DNA of 57,206 nt from Embleya sp040605455 (GCF_040605455.1 NZ_JBEXCV010000045.1:1-57206); one strand, 5' to 3'. Shown: positions 1-8,973, numbered from the stretch's first letter. The notes: generated by a model from the letters alone, not told the origin. Numbers and translations are program-made.

Positions 1-131
1 CGAGGCTTCTTCTTCCCCATACGCTCCATGATGGACATCCTCCCAAGAGGGGCAAAGCCCTCAGACAGGGTGTCCGTCAAACCGGATCAAGCCCACTGCT
101 GGAGGCGACGGCGAAGGCTTCCGGCACCAGC

Positions 132-1433
132 GTGGAGAAGCTCGGCGCGGCCCCCGAAGCGAGCGAGGCGCCCGCGCCCCGAGACCTGAGCCACTTCGCC
201 GGAACGACACTCGACGCGGCCGACATCGAGTCCGCCGCCCTCCGGTACCGGCTGCCCGGTCCGGCGATGGAGGGCTTCATGACCAGCCTGGCGGCGATCG
301 AGGAGGTGCTGTCGGAGCGGGCCGCCACGCTCGGCGTCGAGATCGTCCGGGGCGCCGACGTCACGGCCGTGACGCAGGACGACCAGACCGTGACCGTCAC
401 CGCCGCCGGACAGCGGTACCAGGGGCGCTGGCTGGTGGGATGCGACGGCGGGCACAGCACGGTCCGCACGCTCGCAGGCTTCGACTTCGTCGGCACCGAG
501 CCCCTGTTCACCGGCTACGCCGCCCAGGTCACCTTCGCCGACCCCGGCCGGCTGCCCCTCGGGTTCAACCCGACGGCGAACGGCATGTATCTGCGTACGC
601 CGCTCGAAGGACACCTGGGGATGATGGACTTCGACGGGGGTACCTTCGACCGCTCCCAGCCGCTCACCCGCGAGCACCTCCAGACGGTGCTGCGCCGCAT
701 CACCGGCACCGACGCGACGCTGACCGAGGTTCACCTCGCTTCCAGCTTCACCGACCGCGCGATGCAGGTGACCACCTACCGCCGGGGCCGCGTGCTGCTC
801 GCCGGCGACGCCGCCCACATCCACTCACCGCTCGGTGGACAGGGACTCAATCTCGGCATCGGCGATGCCCTCAACCTCGGCTGGAAACTCGCCGCCGCCG
901 CGCACGGCACGGCGCCGGACGGCCTGCTCGACACCTACACCAGTGAGCGCCATCCCGTCGGCGCCGCCGTGCTCGACTGGTCCCGCGCCCAGGTGGCGAC
1001 GATGAATCCGGGCCCCAACGCCCCGGCGCTGCGCCGGCTGATCCACGACCTGATGAGCACCCCCGACGGCGCCACGCACGTCTACCGCAGGACGTCGGGT
1101 CTGTTCAACCGGTACGACCTGGCCGACGAGCACCCGCTCGTCGGCCGCACCGCGCCCGACTTTTGCTTCGAGGACGGCACTCGCCTGGGCAATCTGCTGC
1201 ACCAGGGTCAGGGCGTCGCACTCGACTTCGGCACCCATCGCGTGCTCCAGGACGCGGCCGGGGAATGGAAGGGCCGGATCCGGTACGCCGCGGGACCGGT
1301 CCGCAACGATCTCGGTTTCACCGCCCTGCTCGTCCGCCCCGACGGCGTCGTGGCGTGGGCGAGTGAGCACACCCCCCAACGTGAGGCGTTCGCGCAGGCC
1401 ACCGCCCGGTGGTTCGGCACTCCGCAGAGCTAG
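132..1433 (+). pseudogene. FAD-dependent aromatic monooxygenase, N-terminus missing
   Basis: This matches the PheA/TfdB-type flavoprotein hydroxylases, which use FAD and NAD(P)H to hydroxylate aromatic rings, often in polyketide tailoring. The DG motif is present (WLVGCDGGHSTVR, about residues 100-112), as is the second FAD motif (GDAAHIHSPLGGQGLN, about residues 226-241). The C-terminus (about 340-430) looks like the thioredoxin-like domain of the family. The N-terminal GxGxxG dinucleotide-binding motif that should lie about 70-80 residues before the first conserved block is absent. The frame stays open to the window edge, but that upstream part does not look like the family. The GTG at 132 has no ribosome binding site. 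I infer a 5'-truncated, probably dead gene, although the missing part could lie outside the window in another frame. Confidence 0.72.
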
Positions 1434-2061
1434 GAACGCTCGACGGTACCCGGCCCGACGAGGCGGTTTGCCGACGGCCTTCAAGGCCGAACGCCAAAAT
1501 GCTGAACCTCGCCGGATTCCCCATCCCTGGTCTCACCATTCCGGCCTCGGCCGCGACATCGCGCGATTCGTCGGGACGGCGCCGCCGGGCCACGCCGGTC
1601 CCCGCGGCGATGCCGGCCGACGGCGGTTGCTCCGGTCGCCGTGTTCCCGAATCAGGCGAGGTACGCGACGACGGAACCGGCCGATACCCACGGGATGGGC
1701 GCCTCCGCCGGCTTCATCCGCGGCGTCGCGCCGGCCATCGTGCTCGGCCGCCAGTGACAGCGGATCGTGTCTCCCCGCGGATGGGGCGCGCGCTGATCAC
1801 CGCAGGCGCGGTCTGCCGTTGACGACCCTCCACCTCGCCATGATCGTCACCTCGGGCGAGCCCCATCGGCCCGGTCGAACGTGGCGCCTTGTCCGTTCCC
1901 GATCGACCTCGTCTGCGCCGGAGCGTCGATCCGCAAGCGGCGGACCGCGAACGACCGGTCTGCACACCCCATCACCTCCGGACCCCCGGGTGACTTCGAA
2001 CCCGGTGCGTATCACCGTCCCGGACACCAATCCCGAAACCGAAAGCCCAAGGAGCCCGATT
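1434..2061. other. Intergenic with a short coding-like remnant
   Basis: There is no convincing complete gene here. On the plus strand 1626-1756 reads as protein-like sequence (VAPVAVFPNQARYATTEPAD onward, ending at a TGA), but it has no start and no family I recognise. The last 25 bases hold the ribosome binding site of the downstream hydrolase. Confidence 0.4.
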
Positions 2062-3525
2062 ATGCACACCACCCACAACTCCCCCTCGGCTCCGGTAGGT
2101 TCGAACCCTCCCGGATGGGTGCGCACCTGGGGAGCCGCGCCGCAGGCGCCGGACGACTCCGTCTCCGGCATCGAACCCTTCGAGAACGCGACGCTGCGCC
2201 AAATCGTGCGCGTCAGCGGTGGCGGAGGCCGCATCCGGATCCGTCTCAGCAACGAGTACGGAAACGCCCCCGTGACCATCGGCGCCGCCCGTATCGGCCT
2301 CGCGGACTCCGACCGCGAGATCCGGCACGGCAGCGCTCGTGCGGTCACGTTCAGCGGCCGGCCGACCGCCATCGTCCCGCCCGGCGCGCCGGTCCTCAGC
2401 GACCCCATCGACCTGGACGTTGCCGCGCTGTCGCGGCTGACGATCAGCATCCACCTGCCCGGCCGCGTCGCCGCCGTCACCTGCCACGGCACCTTCCACG
2501 CGCTCGGCTGGATCATCCCCGGCGACGCGACCACCTTCACGTCGCTGCCCACAGGCGCAATCCCCCTGCCGGCGCAAGCCCTGATCACCGCCGTGGAAGT
2601 ACAGCCCGACAACCCCACCCGCGCCATCGCCGTCCTCGGTGACTCCCGCGTCGACGGCTTCGGCTCCAGCCCCGGCGCGGATCGGCGCTGGACCGACCTG
2701 CTCGCCGAGCGGCTGGACACCCGCGGCGGCCCGGCGTGCTGCGTGGTCAGCCAGAGCATCAGCGGAAACCGACTGCTCACCGACGGGATCGGCACCGCCG
2801 CCATCGCCCGCTTCGACCGCGACATCCTCGCCACCCCGGGCCTCGGCCACGTCGTGATCGCCGTCGGCAACGACCTCGTCTTCTCCTTCGCGCCCGACAC
2901 CGAGGAGAACTCCGAGTTCCTCGCGATGTTCCCCGGCGACCCGGTTGGCGTGGACGACATAATCGCCGCCCACATCCAGGTCGCGACCCGAGCCCGCGCG
3001 CACGGCGCAAAGGTGCACGCCGCGACCATCGCTCCCTACGGCGCCTCCGAAATGTACTCGCCCGAGGGTGACAAGGCGCGCGAGCAGGTCAACTCCTGGA
3101 TCCGCACGAGCGGTGCCTTCGACGGCGTCCTCGACTTCGATGCCGTGTGGAGCGACCCCTCCGATTCCACCCGTATCCGCAGCGACCTGCACATGGGTGA
3201 CAACCTCTACGGCAACGACGCCGGCTACCAAGCCCTCGCGGAAGCCGTCGATCTCTCCCTCTTCGACTGGGCACCGCCCTTTCGGGGTCTCGGACGCACC
3301 CGGCCCCGGCCGTCGTCAAACGATCGGCTGAGACGACAGCCGAGGCGGAGCACTGTGGAATCGAAGGCGTCATCCGACAGCACGCACAGTCGGCACTGCA
3401 TCGGTGATCTCACCCGGCGCGAACCCGTCACTGCTGCGCTTGCACCGGATCGTGCCGCCCCGGGCCGGCGTATGCGTCCGCCGCTGCGCTGGGCCGGTGG
3501 ATGCGCGGACGACCCTCCTTTCTGA
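2062..3525 (+). CDS. SGNH/GDSL-family hydrolase with run-on C-terminus
   Basis: The start is the ATG at 2062, with AAGGAG seven bases upstream; the frame is open further upstream without family signal. Residues 1-190 resemble the N-terminal beta-sandwich seen in actinomycete SGNH esterases. The block I nucleophile motif is AIAVLGDSRVDGFG (about residue 193), block II is ISGNR, and block III-like is IAVGNDLVF. Block V should read D-x-L-H-P-N-D-A-G-Y but here reads GDNLYGNDAGYQALAEAVD, so Tyr replaces the catalytic His. Family proteins end near the LFDW at about 3270. Here about 80 Arg/Pro-rich residues follow to the TGA at 3525, which looks like loss of the original stop. It lacks a signal peptide. 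Activity is doubtful. Confidence 0.82.
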   Translation: MHTTHNSPSAPVGSNPPGWVRTWGAAPQAPDDSVSGIEPFENATLRQIVRVSGGGGRIRIRLSNEYGNAPVTIGAARIGLADSDREIRHGSARAVTFSGRPTAIVPPGAPVLSDPIDLDVAALSRLTISIHLPGRVAAVTCHGTFHALGWIIPGDATTFTSLPTGAIPLPAQALITAVEVQPDNPTRAIAVLGDSRVDGFGSSPGADRRWTDLLAERLDTRGGPACCVVSQSISGNRLLTDGIGTAAIARFDRDILATPGLGHVVIAVGNDLVFSFAPDTEENSEFLAMFPGDPVGVDDIIAAHIQVATRARAHGAKVHAATIAPYGASEMYSPEGDKAREQVNSWIRTSGAFDGVLDFDAVWSDPSDSTRIRSDLHMGDNLYGNDAGYQALAEAVDLSLFDWAPPFRGLGRTRPRPSSNDRLRRQPRRSTVESKASSDSTHSRHCIGDLTRREPVTAALAPDRAAPGRRMRPPLRWAGGCADDPPF

Positions 3526-3700
3526 CCCGGGAGGACGACTGGGCGTGGGTCAGGGTCCGTCTCCTCGACGGCTGGGACGTGGTGGCGCGAGGTGGTCCGG
3601 CACGAAGCGGGATGGCATCGCTGTTCACGCGACGCGCTTCGTGCCGGAATTCACCGTAGTGTCGCTGGATGGGCGCATGATGATGAACACCACCGTCTGA
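3507..3700 (+). pseudogene. Frameshifted remnant of an unrecognised gene
   Basis: Two reading frames give well-formed protein pieces that appear to continue each other: PSFLTREDDWAWVRVRLLDG from about 3507, then RDGIAVHATRFVPEFTVVSL DGRMMMNTTV ending at the TGA near 3700. A single indel near 3590 would join them. The family is not recognised. It follows the SGNH gene directly, so that gene's run-on tail overlaps it. Confidence 0.4.
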
Positions 3701-3948
3701 GGCAACGGCAACGGCAACGTCGCCATCCGCCCCTGGCGTCTGCCGGCGGAGCCGTCTCTCGCCTTGACAGTGGACTCAGTCGTTCCAGGTCAGAGCGTCT
3801 CCATCGACGAACTTCGTCGTTCAGGGACGGTTCGTCGAGCAAACGACACGAAGTTGAGACTCCAGCGCCCGACACCTCGTGAGACTGCGCGAGAAGCAGC
3901 AGGTCACGAAGGCGGCCTCCGACGCGAGCCGCGAGACCCTACAAACTG

Positions 3949-4025
3949 TGTAGGTTCTCAAAACGCGTGTCAGATTCTCAGTCACGATGTCAGATGAGTG
4001 TCAGATCTGACATGGATCTGAGAAC
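3949..4025. repeat. Cluster of TGTCAGAT repeats with a 14-bp palindrome
   Basis: TGTCAGAT occurs at 3968, 3988 and 3999. The last copy forms the perfect palindrome TGTCAGATCTGACA (3999-4012). GTTCTCA (3954-3960) and GATTCTCA (3974-3981) are mirrored by TGAGAAC (4019-4025). The cluster lies in a 450-base gap between convergent genes, so an ordinary promoter operator is unlikely. Multiple spaced repeats of this kind are known from transposon ends and recombinase sites; that role is inference. Confidence 0.6.
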
Positions 4026-4157
4026 ATGCGACTTTTCTTGATAGGTGACACCTGATCGCGATGGTTGCCGCCGATGGCAGGGGCAGTGCCACGTCGCTCA
4101 TGCCGTAACAACATGGTGCGCGATTGCCTGGGGCAACGCGTCCCGGGCGGAGCGGGA

Positions 4158-4880
4158 CTATCGAACGTGCTGGGTAAGGCCGAACAGAGCACCGGTGGGA
4201 TCGCGCATGGCCACGTCTCCGTTGGAGTCCTGGCGAACTTCGGTCGCACCGAGCTGTCGGGCCTGCTTGGCGTCGGCATCGGGTCTGTTGCTGGCGAAGC
4301 TGACCAGCCAGAGTGATCGCTGCACTGTTGGTTTCCCTGGCGGCTTGCCGGTGGCGGCGATGGAGTTGTCCGGCAACCGGAACTCGGTGTGCTCAGGGTT
4401 GGAGTTCCAGTGCAGTGCTGGTCGGTAGAAGGCGGCGGCATGCGCGGAGTGGTCGGTGAGAAGGCTGATGCCGGCGAAGGTGCCCGGTTCGTGGTTCAGC
4501 TGCACGCCGGTTTGGGTGCCGGGCTGCCAGAGTGACAGTGGTGCGCCGACGGGGTCGAGAGCGACGGCGTAGTGGCCGAGTGGCCCGACTTCGGTGGGTG
4601 CCACGATGATCTGGGCGCCCAGGTTCGTGAAGCGGGTGGCGGTGGCTTGGATGTCCGACACGGTGACGTTGATCGTCCAGTAGGGTGCGCCTGCGTCCTC
4701 GGCCGGCCCCAGGGCGGCGACGAGATGTCCGCGCAGCGTGCAGAGCCGGTAGCCGTTGGGGTCCGGTTGGGCGACGGTCCAGCCGAACAGCGCGGTGTAG
4801 AAGGCCGTCGTCGTCTCCGTGTCGGGAGTGCCGAGGTCGATCCAGCTCACGGTGTTCTCGGGGTGTCGCGTGATGTTCAT
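4158..4880 (-). CDS. VOC-family protein with two glyoxalase-fold domains
   Basis: The 240-residue protein has two vicinal-oxygen-chelate repeats. Domain 1 (about 10-120) opens with VSWIDLGTPDTETTTAFYTA and contains LFGW; domain 2 (about 128-240) opens with GISLLTDHSAHAAAFYR and ends with DPTGALFGLTQ. This is the layout of the CFP30/glyoxalase-bleomycin-resistance-like proteins of actinomycetes, whose substrates are mostly unknown. The second domain lacks a clear metal-binding His/Glu pair. It may be cotranscribed behind the small gene at 4965-5273, with a gap of about 85 bases, and so may fall under the adjacent TetR regulator. Confidence 0.85.
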   Translation of the reverse strand: MNITRHPENTVSWIDLGTPDTETTTAFYTALFGWTVAQPDPNGYRLCTLRGHLVAALGPAEDAGAPYWTINVTVSDIQATATRFTNLGAQIIVAPTEVGPLGHYAVALDPVGAPLSLWQPGTQTGVQLNHEPGTFAGISLLTDHSAHAAAFYRPALHWNSNPEHTEFRLPDNSIAATGKPPGKPTVQRSLWLVSFASNRPDADAKQARQLGATEVRQDSNGDVAMRDPTGALFGLTQHVR

Positions 4881-4964
4881 CGAGATGCCTCTCCGTTGGG
4901 ACCGCCTCGCTCCGGCAGTGGAGCGAGGCGGTGTCCAGAGCTGACTCCGCGGCGCCCTGCGGTG

Positions 4965-5273
4965 TCAGGTGTAGTAGGGCGAGTTCAGGTCGATACTGGC
5001 GTCCTTGACGATGTCGCCGTCGAACAGTCGTGTCGTTGCCGGGGCTCCGGCCCGGCGGGCTTCTTCGGCGAAGGGGCCCTGGGCGAAGGCCAGGGCGTTC
5101 TCGGCGCTGTCGAACTCGTAGAAACCACCGATGGTGTGGGTGCCGATCCCGGACAGCCACGTCTTGCGGATCAGGCCCGGCGCGGTCTTCAGAGCCACGT
5201 TGACCTGGTGCCAGTCGAACTGATCGAACGGCACTGCCGCTTGGATCTCGGTGTAGAGAAAGGTCTTGCCCAT
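4965..5273 (-). CDS. Small dimeric alpha/beta-barrel (YdhR/ABM-like) protein
   Basis: This is a 102-residue protein with the size and pattern of the ferredoxin-like dimeric alpha/beta-barrel monooxygenase-like family (YdhR/ABM): an initial beta strand, a W/H-containing helix, then IGGFYEFDSAENALAFAQGP. GGAGG on the minus strand lies six bases before the ATG at 5273; a GTG three bases earlier is closer to it and less likely. It is divergent from the TetR gene, with two near-identical inverted repeats between them, so it is probably the regulator's main target. The reaction is unknown. Confidence 0.72.
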   Translation of the reverse strand: MGKTFLYTEIQAAVPFDQFDWHQVNVALKTAPGLIRKTWLSGIGTHTIGGFYEFDSAENALAFAQGPFAEEARRAGAPATTRLFDGDIVKDASIDLNSPYYT

Positions 5274-5306
5274 CACGAACCTCCGGTTTTGGGGGCTTTC
5301 CAGCCC

Positions 5307-5336
5307 ACCCCACTAGTACGTGCGTCCTAGTGGGGT
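5307..5336. promoter_or_regulatory. Putative TetR operator, site 1
   Basis: A perfect inverted repeat, ACCCCACTAG and CTAGTGGGGT, with a 10-base spacer. It shares the 20-bp layout ACTAG-N10-CTAGT with site 2, whose centre is 33 bp away. It lies between the divergent small protein and the TetR gene. Confidence 0.8.
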
Positions 5337-5343
5337 GAGCATG

Positions 5344-5365
5344 GACTAGGATGTCCGTACTAGTC
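5344..5365. promoter_or_regulatory. Putative TetR operator, site 2
   Basis: Inverted repeat GACTAG-N10-CTAGTC ending 12 bases before the TetR start codon. The core ACTAG-N10-CTAGT and part of the inner sequence match site 1, which suggests autoregulation plus control of the divergent gene. Confidence 0.78.
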
Positions 5366-5377
5366 AAGGGGGTCGCG

Positions 5378-5950
5378 ATGGCCGCGGACACGAAGTCCCG
5401 CATGATCAGCGCAGCGATCGGACTGCTGCAGCGCCACGGCCTGGCCGCGATGTCCTTCACCGACGTCCTGGCCGAGAGTGGGGCCGCGCGCGGAGCGATC
5501 TATCACCATTTCCCGGGCGGCAAACAGCAACTCGCGCTCGAAGCCGCTCGCCGCAACGCGGAGGACGTTCGCAGCCACCTGCAGGAACTGCCGGCCCGCA
5601 CGCCACGCGAAGTCGTGGAGGCGTTCCTTGGCAACGTCCGCCCTGTCGTGCGGGCGTCCGCCGGGGGCGGCGGTTGCGCAGTCGCGGCGGTCACCGTCGA
5701 CGGCGGTGCGGCCATTGCCGACCAGGGCAGCCTGCGCACTGTCGCGGCCGAAGGGTTCGCCGGCTGGGCCGGCGAACTCACCGGAAAACTCACCCACGCC
5801 GGAATGAGCTCATCCCGGGCCGCCGATCTGGCCACCCTCATGATCGTCACACTCGAAGGCGCCCACATCCTGTGTCGCGCTGCGGGCAGCATCGCCCCTT
5901 TCGACAGAGCTGCCGCGGCCCTGCTCTCCGGCCTCCCGAGCTCGGGTTGA
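5378..5950 (+). CDS. TetR-family transcriptional regulator
   Basis: This is a 190-residue TetR regulator. The N-terminal helix-turn-helix is typical: SRMISAAIGLLQRHGLAAMS followed by VLAESGAARGAIYHHFPGGK, the hallmark recognition helix of the YxaF/LmrA-like subgroup. The C-terminal ligand domain ends with the TetR_C pattern LATLMIVTLEGAHILCRAAG. The ATG at 5378 is chosen because AAGGGGG lies a few bases upstream; the open ATG at 5351 would put the operator inside the gene. Two matching inverted repeats lie directly upstream, so it probably represses itself and the divergent 4965-5273 / 4158-4880 unit. The ligand is unknown. Confidence 0.9.
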   Translation: MAADTKSRMISAAIGLLQRHGLAAMSFTDVLAESGAARGAIYHHFPGGKQQLALEAARRNAEDVRSHLQELPARTPREVVEAFLGNVRPVVRASAGGGGCAVAAVTVDGGAAIADQGSLRTVAAEGFAGWAGELTGKLTHAGMSSSRAADLATLMIVTLEGAHILCRAAGSIAPFDRAAAALLSGLPSSG

Positions 5951-6002
5951 GCCGGTGCCGGAACACCACAACGTGGCGCGCTGACACGATCAGGCTTCTG
6001 CC

Positions 6003-6962
6003 ATGGCATGCACATGGCTGTGCGGGCTGGGTGTTGCTGTGACGCAACACCTTGGCCGCACGGCCTTGTCCCATCGTGTCTTCACCGGCCTCCAGCGCCG
6101 TCGACTCGGTTCGCTGATCGCAGAGTTGGCCGAGGCGTGGATGGCCGCCGAGGAGGGCCGACTGCACGAGCGTCGAGGCCGCAGCCGGTTGCGTGCGGTC
6201 GGCGCGGGACCGAATCACCAGCTGGTGTTCACCGACCGGGTCATCGCCACGCTGGTCCTCCTGCGATTCCAGCTCCCGCACGGGGCTCTGGCCCTGCTCT
6301 ACGGAGTGGACCGCTCCACGATCACCCGGGCTGTCCACGAGGTCCGTCCCCTTCTGGCCGCTCGTGGCTTTGCTGTTCCCGGGCAGGGTGACCGGCGGCT
6401 TCGCACTCTCGCGGACGTCTTCGCCTATGCGGCGGTTGAGGACGTCGAGCTGCGGCTGGACGGGACGGAGGTCCGGGTTCGACGACCCCGGGCGAACAAG
6501 CCAGGCCGTCGCGTCTACGTCTCGGGCAAGATGCGGCAGAACACCAAGAAGGCCACCGTCGTCACTGACGGGCAGGGCCGCACCCTGTGGGCCGGGGCCT
6601 TCCGGCCCGGCCGAATGCACGACCAGACAGCCGTGAAGACCGAGGGAATCTGCGAGCTGTTCGAGCAGTACCCCCAGGTCAGGGCCAAGGTCGACGCGGG
6701 CTACCGGGGACTGGCCAAGCAATTCCCCGACCAGGTCCAAGCCCCGCCGCTCAAACCGAAGAAGGGCGCCGCGCCCGAAGACATCGCCGCCTGGGACGCA
6801 GCCCGCCATCAGCAGTCCTCGGAGCGCATCTGCGTCGAGCATGCCAACGCTGAACACAAGCAGTGGCGAACCCTCCAGCGCTACCTCGGACGCCGCGAGT
6901 ACTTCGACGGGACCTACGCCGCAGTCGCCGCCCTGGTCTCCGACCGCGCCGCCGAGAGGTGA
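6003..6962 (+). CDS. IS5-family (DDE_Tnp_4) transposase
   Basis: This is a full-length-looking DDE transposase of about 300 residues. An N-terminal helix-turn-helix (HGALALLYGVDRSTITRAVH) precedes the catalytic core. The first Asp is in ELRLDGTEVRV, the second in AKVDAGYRGL, and the Glu in CVEHANAEHK. A GTG at 6039 inside the frame may be the real start. An 8-bp hairpin (GGTGTTGC / GCAACACC, 6030-6051) surrounds that GTG and could limit translation. Flanking terminal inverted repeats could not be assigned. It lies between the TetR gene and a methyltransferase and appears intact. Confidence 0.85.
   Translation: MACTWLCGLGVAVTQHLGRTALSHRVFTGLQRRRLGSLIAELAEAWMAAEEGRLHERRGRSRLRAVGAGPNHQLVFTDRVIATLVLLRFQLPHGALALLYGVDRSTITRAVHEVRPLLAARGFAVPGQGDRRLRTLADVFAYAAVEDVELRLDGTEVRVRRPRANKPGRRVYVSGKMRQNTKKATVVTDGQGRTLWAGAFRPGRMHDQTAVKTEGICELFEQYPQVRAKVDAGYRGLAKQFPDQVQAPPLKPKKGAAPEDIAAWDAARHQQSSERICVEHANAEHKQWRTLQRYLGRREYFDGTYAAVAALVSDRAAER
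6030..6051 (+). promoter_or_regulatory. Hairpin around the transposase start
   Basis: Perfect 8-bp stem GGTGTTGC/GCAACACC with a six-base loop, TGTGAC, that contains the candidate GTG start of the IS5-type transposase. Sequestering a transposase start in a hairpin is a known way of limiting transposition; here it is inference. Confidence 0.5.
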
Positions 6963-7109
6963 GCACCCATCAGACAACCCGCCAGGCCAACACGCCCCGA
7001 CCTCATTCGTACACAAGGCCGTAAGGGACCTGGGGGTGCCCCCTGGCGGCTGATGTGGGGGTTCGGTGGGGTGTAGGAACGGTCGGAGGGCGGAGTCCGT
7101 TGGACGTGC
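6963..7109. other. Gap with a G/C hairpin downstream of the transposase
   Basis: No gene is seen. GGGGG-TG-CCCCC at 7032-7043 could form a short strong stem and may be part of the IS end or a terminator. The upstream region of the methyltransferase contains GGAG at about 7091-7094, rather far from its ATG. Confidence 0.35.
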
Positions 7110-7802
7110 ATGGACCTGAACATGCGAGCGGGACATCAGGGGACGGGACCTGGTGCGATTACCCCCGACGGCTGCGCGGTCGAGCTGTATTCGCGGCTGC
7201 CGGTCGGGGCCGAGCCTGACATCATCGTCGCGGCGGTGCCGGCGGGCGCGCACATCCTGGAACTGGGCTGTGGTGTGGGGCGGGTGACCCATCCGCTCTT
7301 GGAGCGGGGCTTCACGGTGACTGCGTTGGACGAGTCCCGGGAGATGCTGGAGCGCGTCCGCGGGGCGCGCACGGTGTGCAGTCCGATCGACGACCTCGAC
7401 CTGGGTGAGACGTTCGATGTGGTGATGCTGGCGTCGTTTCTTGTCCACGCTGGAGATGTCGATGTCCGACAGGCGCTGTTGCGCGCCTGTGTGCGGCATG
7501 TCGCTCCAGGAGGCTGCGTACTGCTGCAGCGGGAGGGCGAGGGGTGGCATACGGACCTGCCGCGCGAGCGTGTCGACCCCAGTGGCTTCACTGCGCGGAT
7601 CGTGTCGTCGGAGCCGGTCGGTGATGGGGTGCACTCGGTGTATGCGGAGTACGAGTTTCCGGACGCCACATGGACACAGACTTTCCTTTCTCGGCCGCTG
7701 ACAAAGGAACAGTTCGAGGGGGCACTGGCGGGGGCGGGTCTGACGGTGGACAAGTACCTAACGGCGGACCAGACGTGGGTGCGCGCGGTTCTTGCAGGCT
7801 GA
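7110..7802 (+). CDS. Class I SAM-dependent methyltransferase
   Basis: The protein is 230 residues. Motif I is HILELGCGVGRVTHPLLERG (about 46-65), followed by the acidic loop after VTALDES and the motif IV-like region ETFDVVMLASFLVH. This is the Methyltransf_25/11 fold of small-molecule methyltransferases, and the length fits. The substrate is unknown. The ATG at 7110 is followed by an in-frame ATG at 7122; neither has a strong ribosome binding site. It follows the IS5-type transposase and has no evident operon partner. Confidence 0.85.
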   Translation: MDLNMRAGHQGTGPGAITPDGCAVELYSRLPVGAEPDIIVAAVPAGAHILELGCGVGRVTHPLLERGFTVTALDESREMLERVRGARTVCSPIDDLDLGETFDVVMLASFLVHAGDVDVRQALLRACVRHVAPGGCVLLQREGEGWHTDLPRERVDPSGFTARIVSSEPVGDGVHSVYAEYEFPDATWTQTFLSRPLTKEQFEGALAGAGLTVDKYLTADQTWVRAVLAG

Positions 7803-8242
7803 GGCATTCCCTGTCGGTGTACGACGATGAGATTGATGTTGACCGTCAGGTCGGCGGCTGCCATGACGGCCAGGGCGATCGTTGTTCGTGCTGGTCGTCG
7901 TCGCTGCTCAGGTCTGTCGGCTGAATTCCAGGTGAAACCACCAATTGGGTATCTCCCTTTGTAAAGAGTCGCACTGCTTCGAACTTCGAAGCTGGTGTCA
8001 ACCGGACCGAAAAACAGGCGAAGGCGCCAACAAAGAACGACCTTCCGGTGCCAAGTAGAACGACCAGATCGACCGCAGGCTCCAGGTCAACACGCCGGCT
8101 CGGTGTCATCTATCTCGAAAGGTCGCAGAACAGCAGGTTGAGACGTCACTCGTTCGAGTGATGCCTCAATCTGCCGCCCTGTCTCTTGCTTAGCCGGTGG
8201 GATCGTATTTCCGGATGGTGCAACCCGGGACTTGGGGGCGCT
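7803..8242. other. Gap of lower GC, no gene seen
   Basis: 440 bases without a convincing gene. The part from about 7920 to 8140 is visibly less GC-rich than its neighbours, which suggests foreign or noncoding DNA at the edge of the tnsA-tnsB-like region. No inverted repeat or transposon end could be defined. Confidence 0.4.
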
Positions 8243-8973
8243 ATGACGGCCGAACCTATACCTGAACACATCACGGTGAGTCTGCGCCGCAGCAACGGCT
8301 CCGTGGCCGAGGACCGTACATGGGCCTCGACGCAACTGGGCGAGCTGTCAACGGCCGTACCTTGGCGGACATTTCGTTGGCGCGCAGGTCAGAAGCACTA
8401 CTCAGGCGCCTACTGGTCGGGGACGACGCGTGACCACGTGATCTACGAGTCGCGTCTGGAACTTGCCCGGCTGCTCTTCGCCGATTTCGATCCGGCCGTA
8501 CATCGCATCCTGGCCCAGCCCTTCTGCTGAAAGCGGAGCTGGACAGGAAGGTCCGTAAGCACATCCCGGATTACTTGCTGATCACTGACGGGGGGCCGGT
8601 CGTGGTGGATGTCAAGCCGCTTAGCCGGTTGTCCAAGCCCGAGGTCGCCTTCACCTTTGAATGGACCCGTCGGGCAGTGGAATCCCGGGGATGGCAGTAC
8701 GAGGTCTGGAGTGAACCGTCGCCAGCAAGGCTGGAGAACATTCGGTTCCTTGCGGGCTACCGCAGGGACTGGCTGTTTGACCCCGAACTCGTGGAAGAAC
8801 TCCGCAACGCCGAAATTGACGGCACGCCGCTGGGTCAGGTCGTACGGTGTCTTCCCGGCCGTCCGGTACCGCAAGTCCGGTCAGCGGTATACCACTTGCT
8901 CTGGACTCACCGCCTCGTCACAGACCTCGATCAGCCGCTCAGGGCCACGCAGATCCTGAGGACAGTGGCATGA
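8243..8973 (+). pseudogene. TnsA-like transposon endonuclease, frameshifted (left copy)
   Basis: The frame starts at the ATG at 8243 and stops at the TGA at 8528. The protein clearly resumes one frame over: ILAQPF then LLKAELDRKVRKHIPDYLL. The restored product (about 240 residues) matches the TnsA-like endonuclease subunits found beside Mu/TnsB transposases in actinomycetes. The nuclease core is HIPDYLL, then PVVVDVKP, the PD...DxK pattern. The C-terminus (IRFLAGYRRDW onward) matches the helical part. The end overlaps the next gene by ATGA, so the pair was once coupled. A one-base indel near 8525 inactivates it. Confidence 0.75.

Noticed and set aside
1363..2061. Upstream extension of the SGNH hydrolase frame
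   Set aside because: It has Arg/Ser/Pro-rich GC-driven sequence without family similarity, and a good ribosome binding site precedes ATG 2062.
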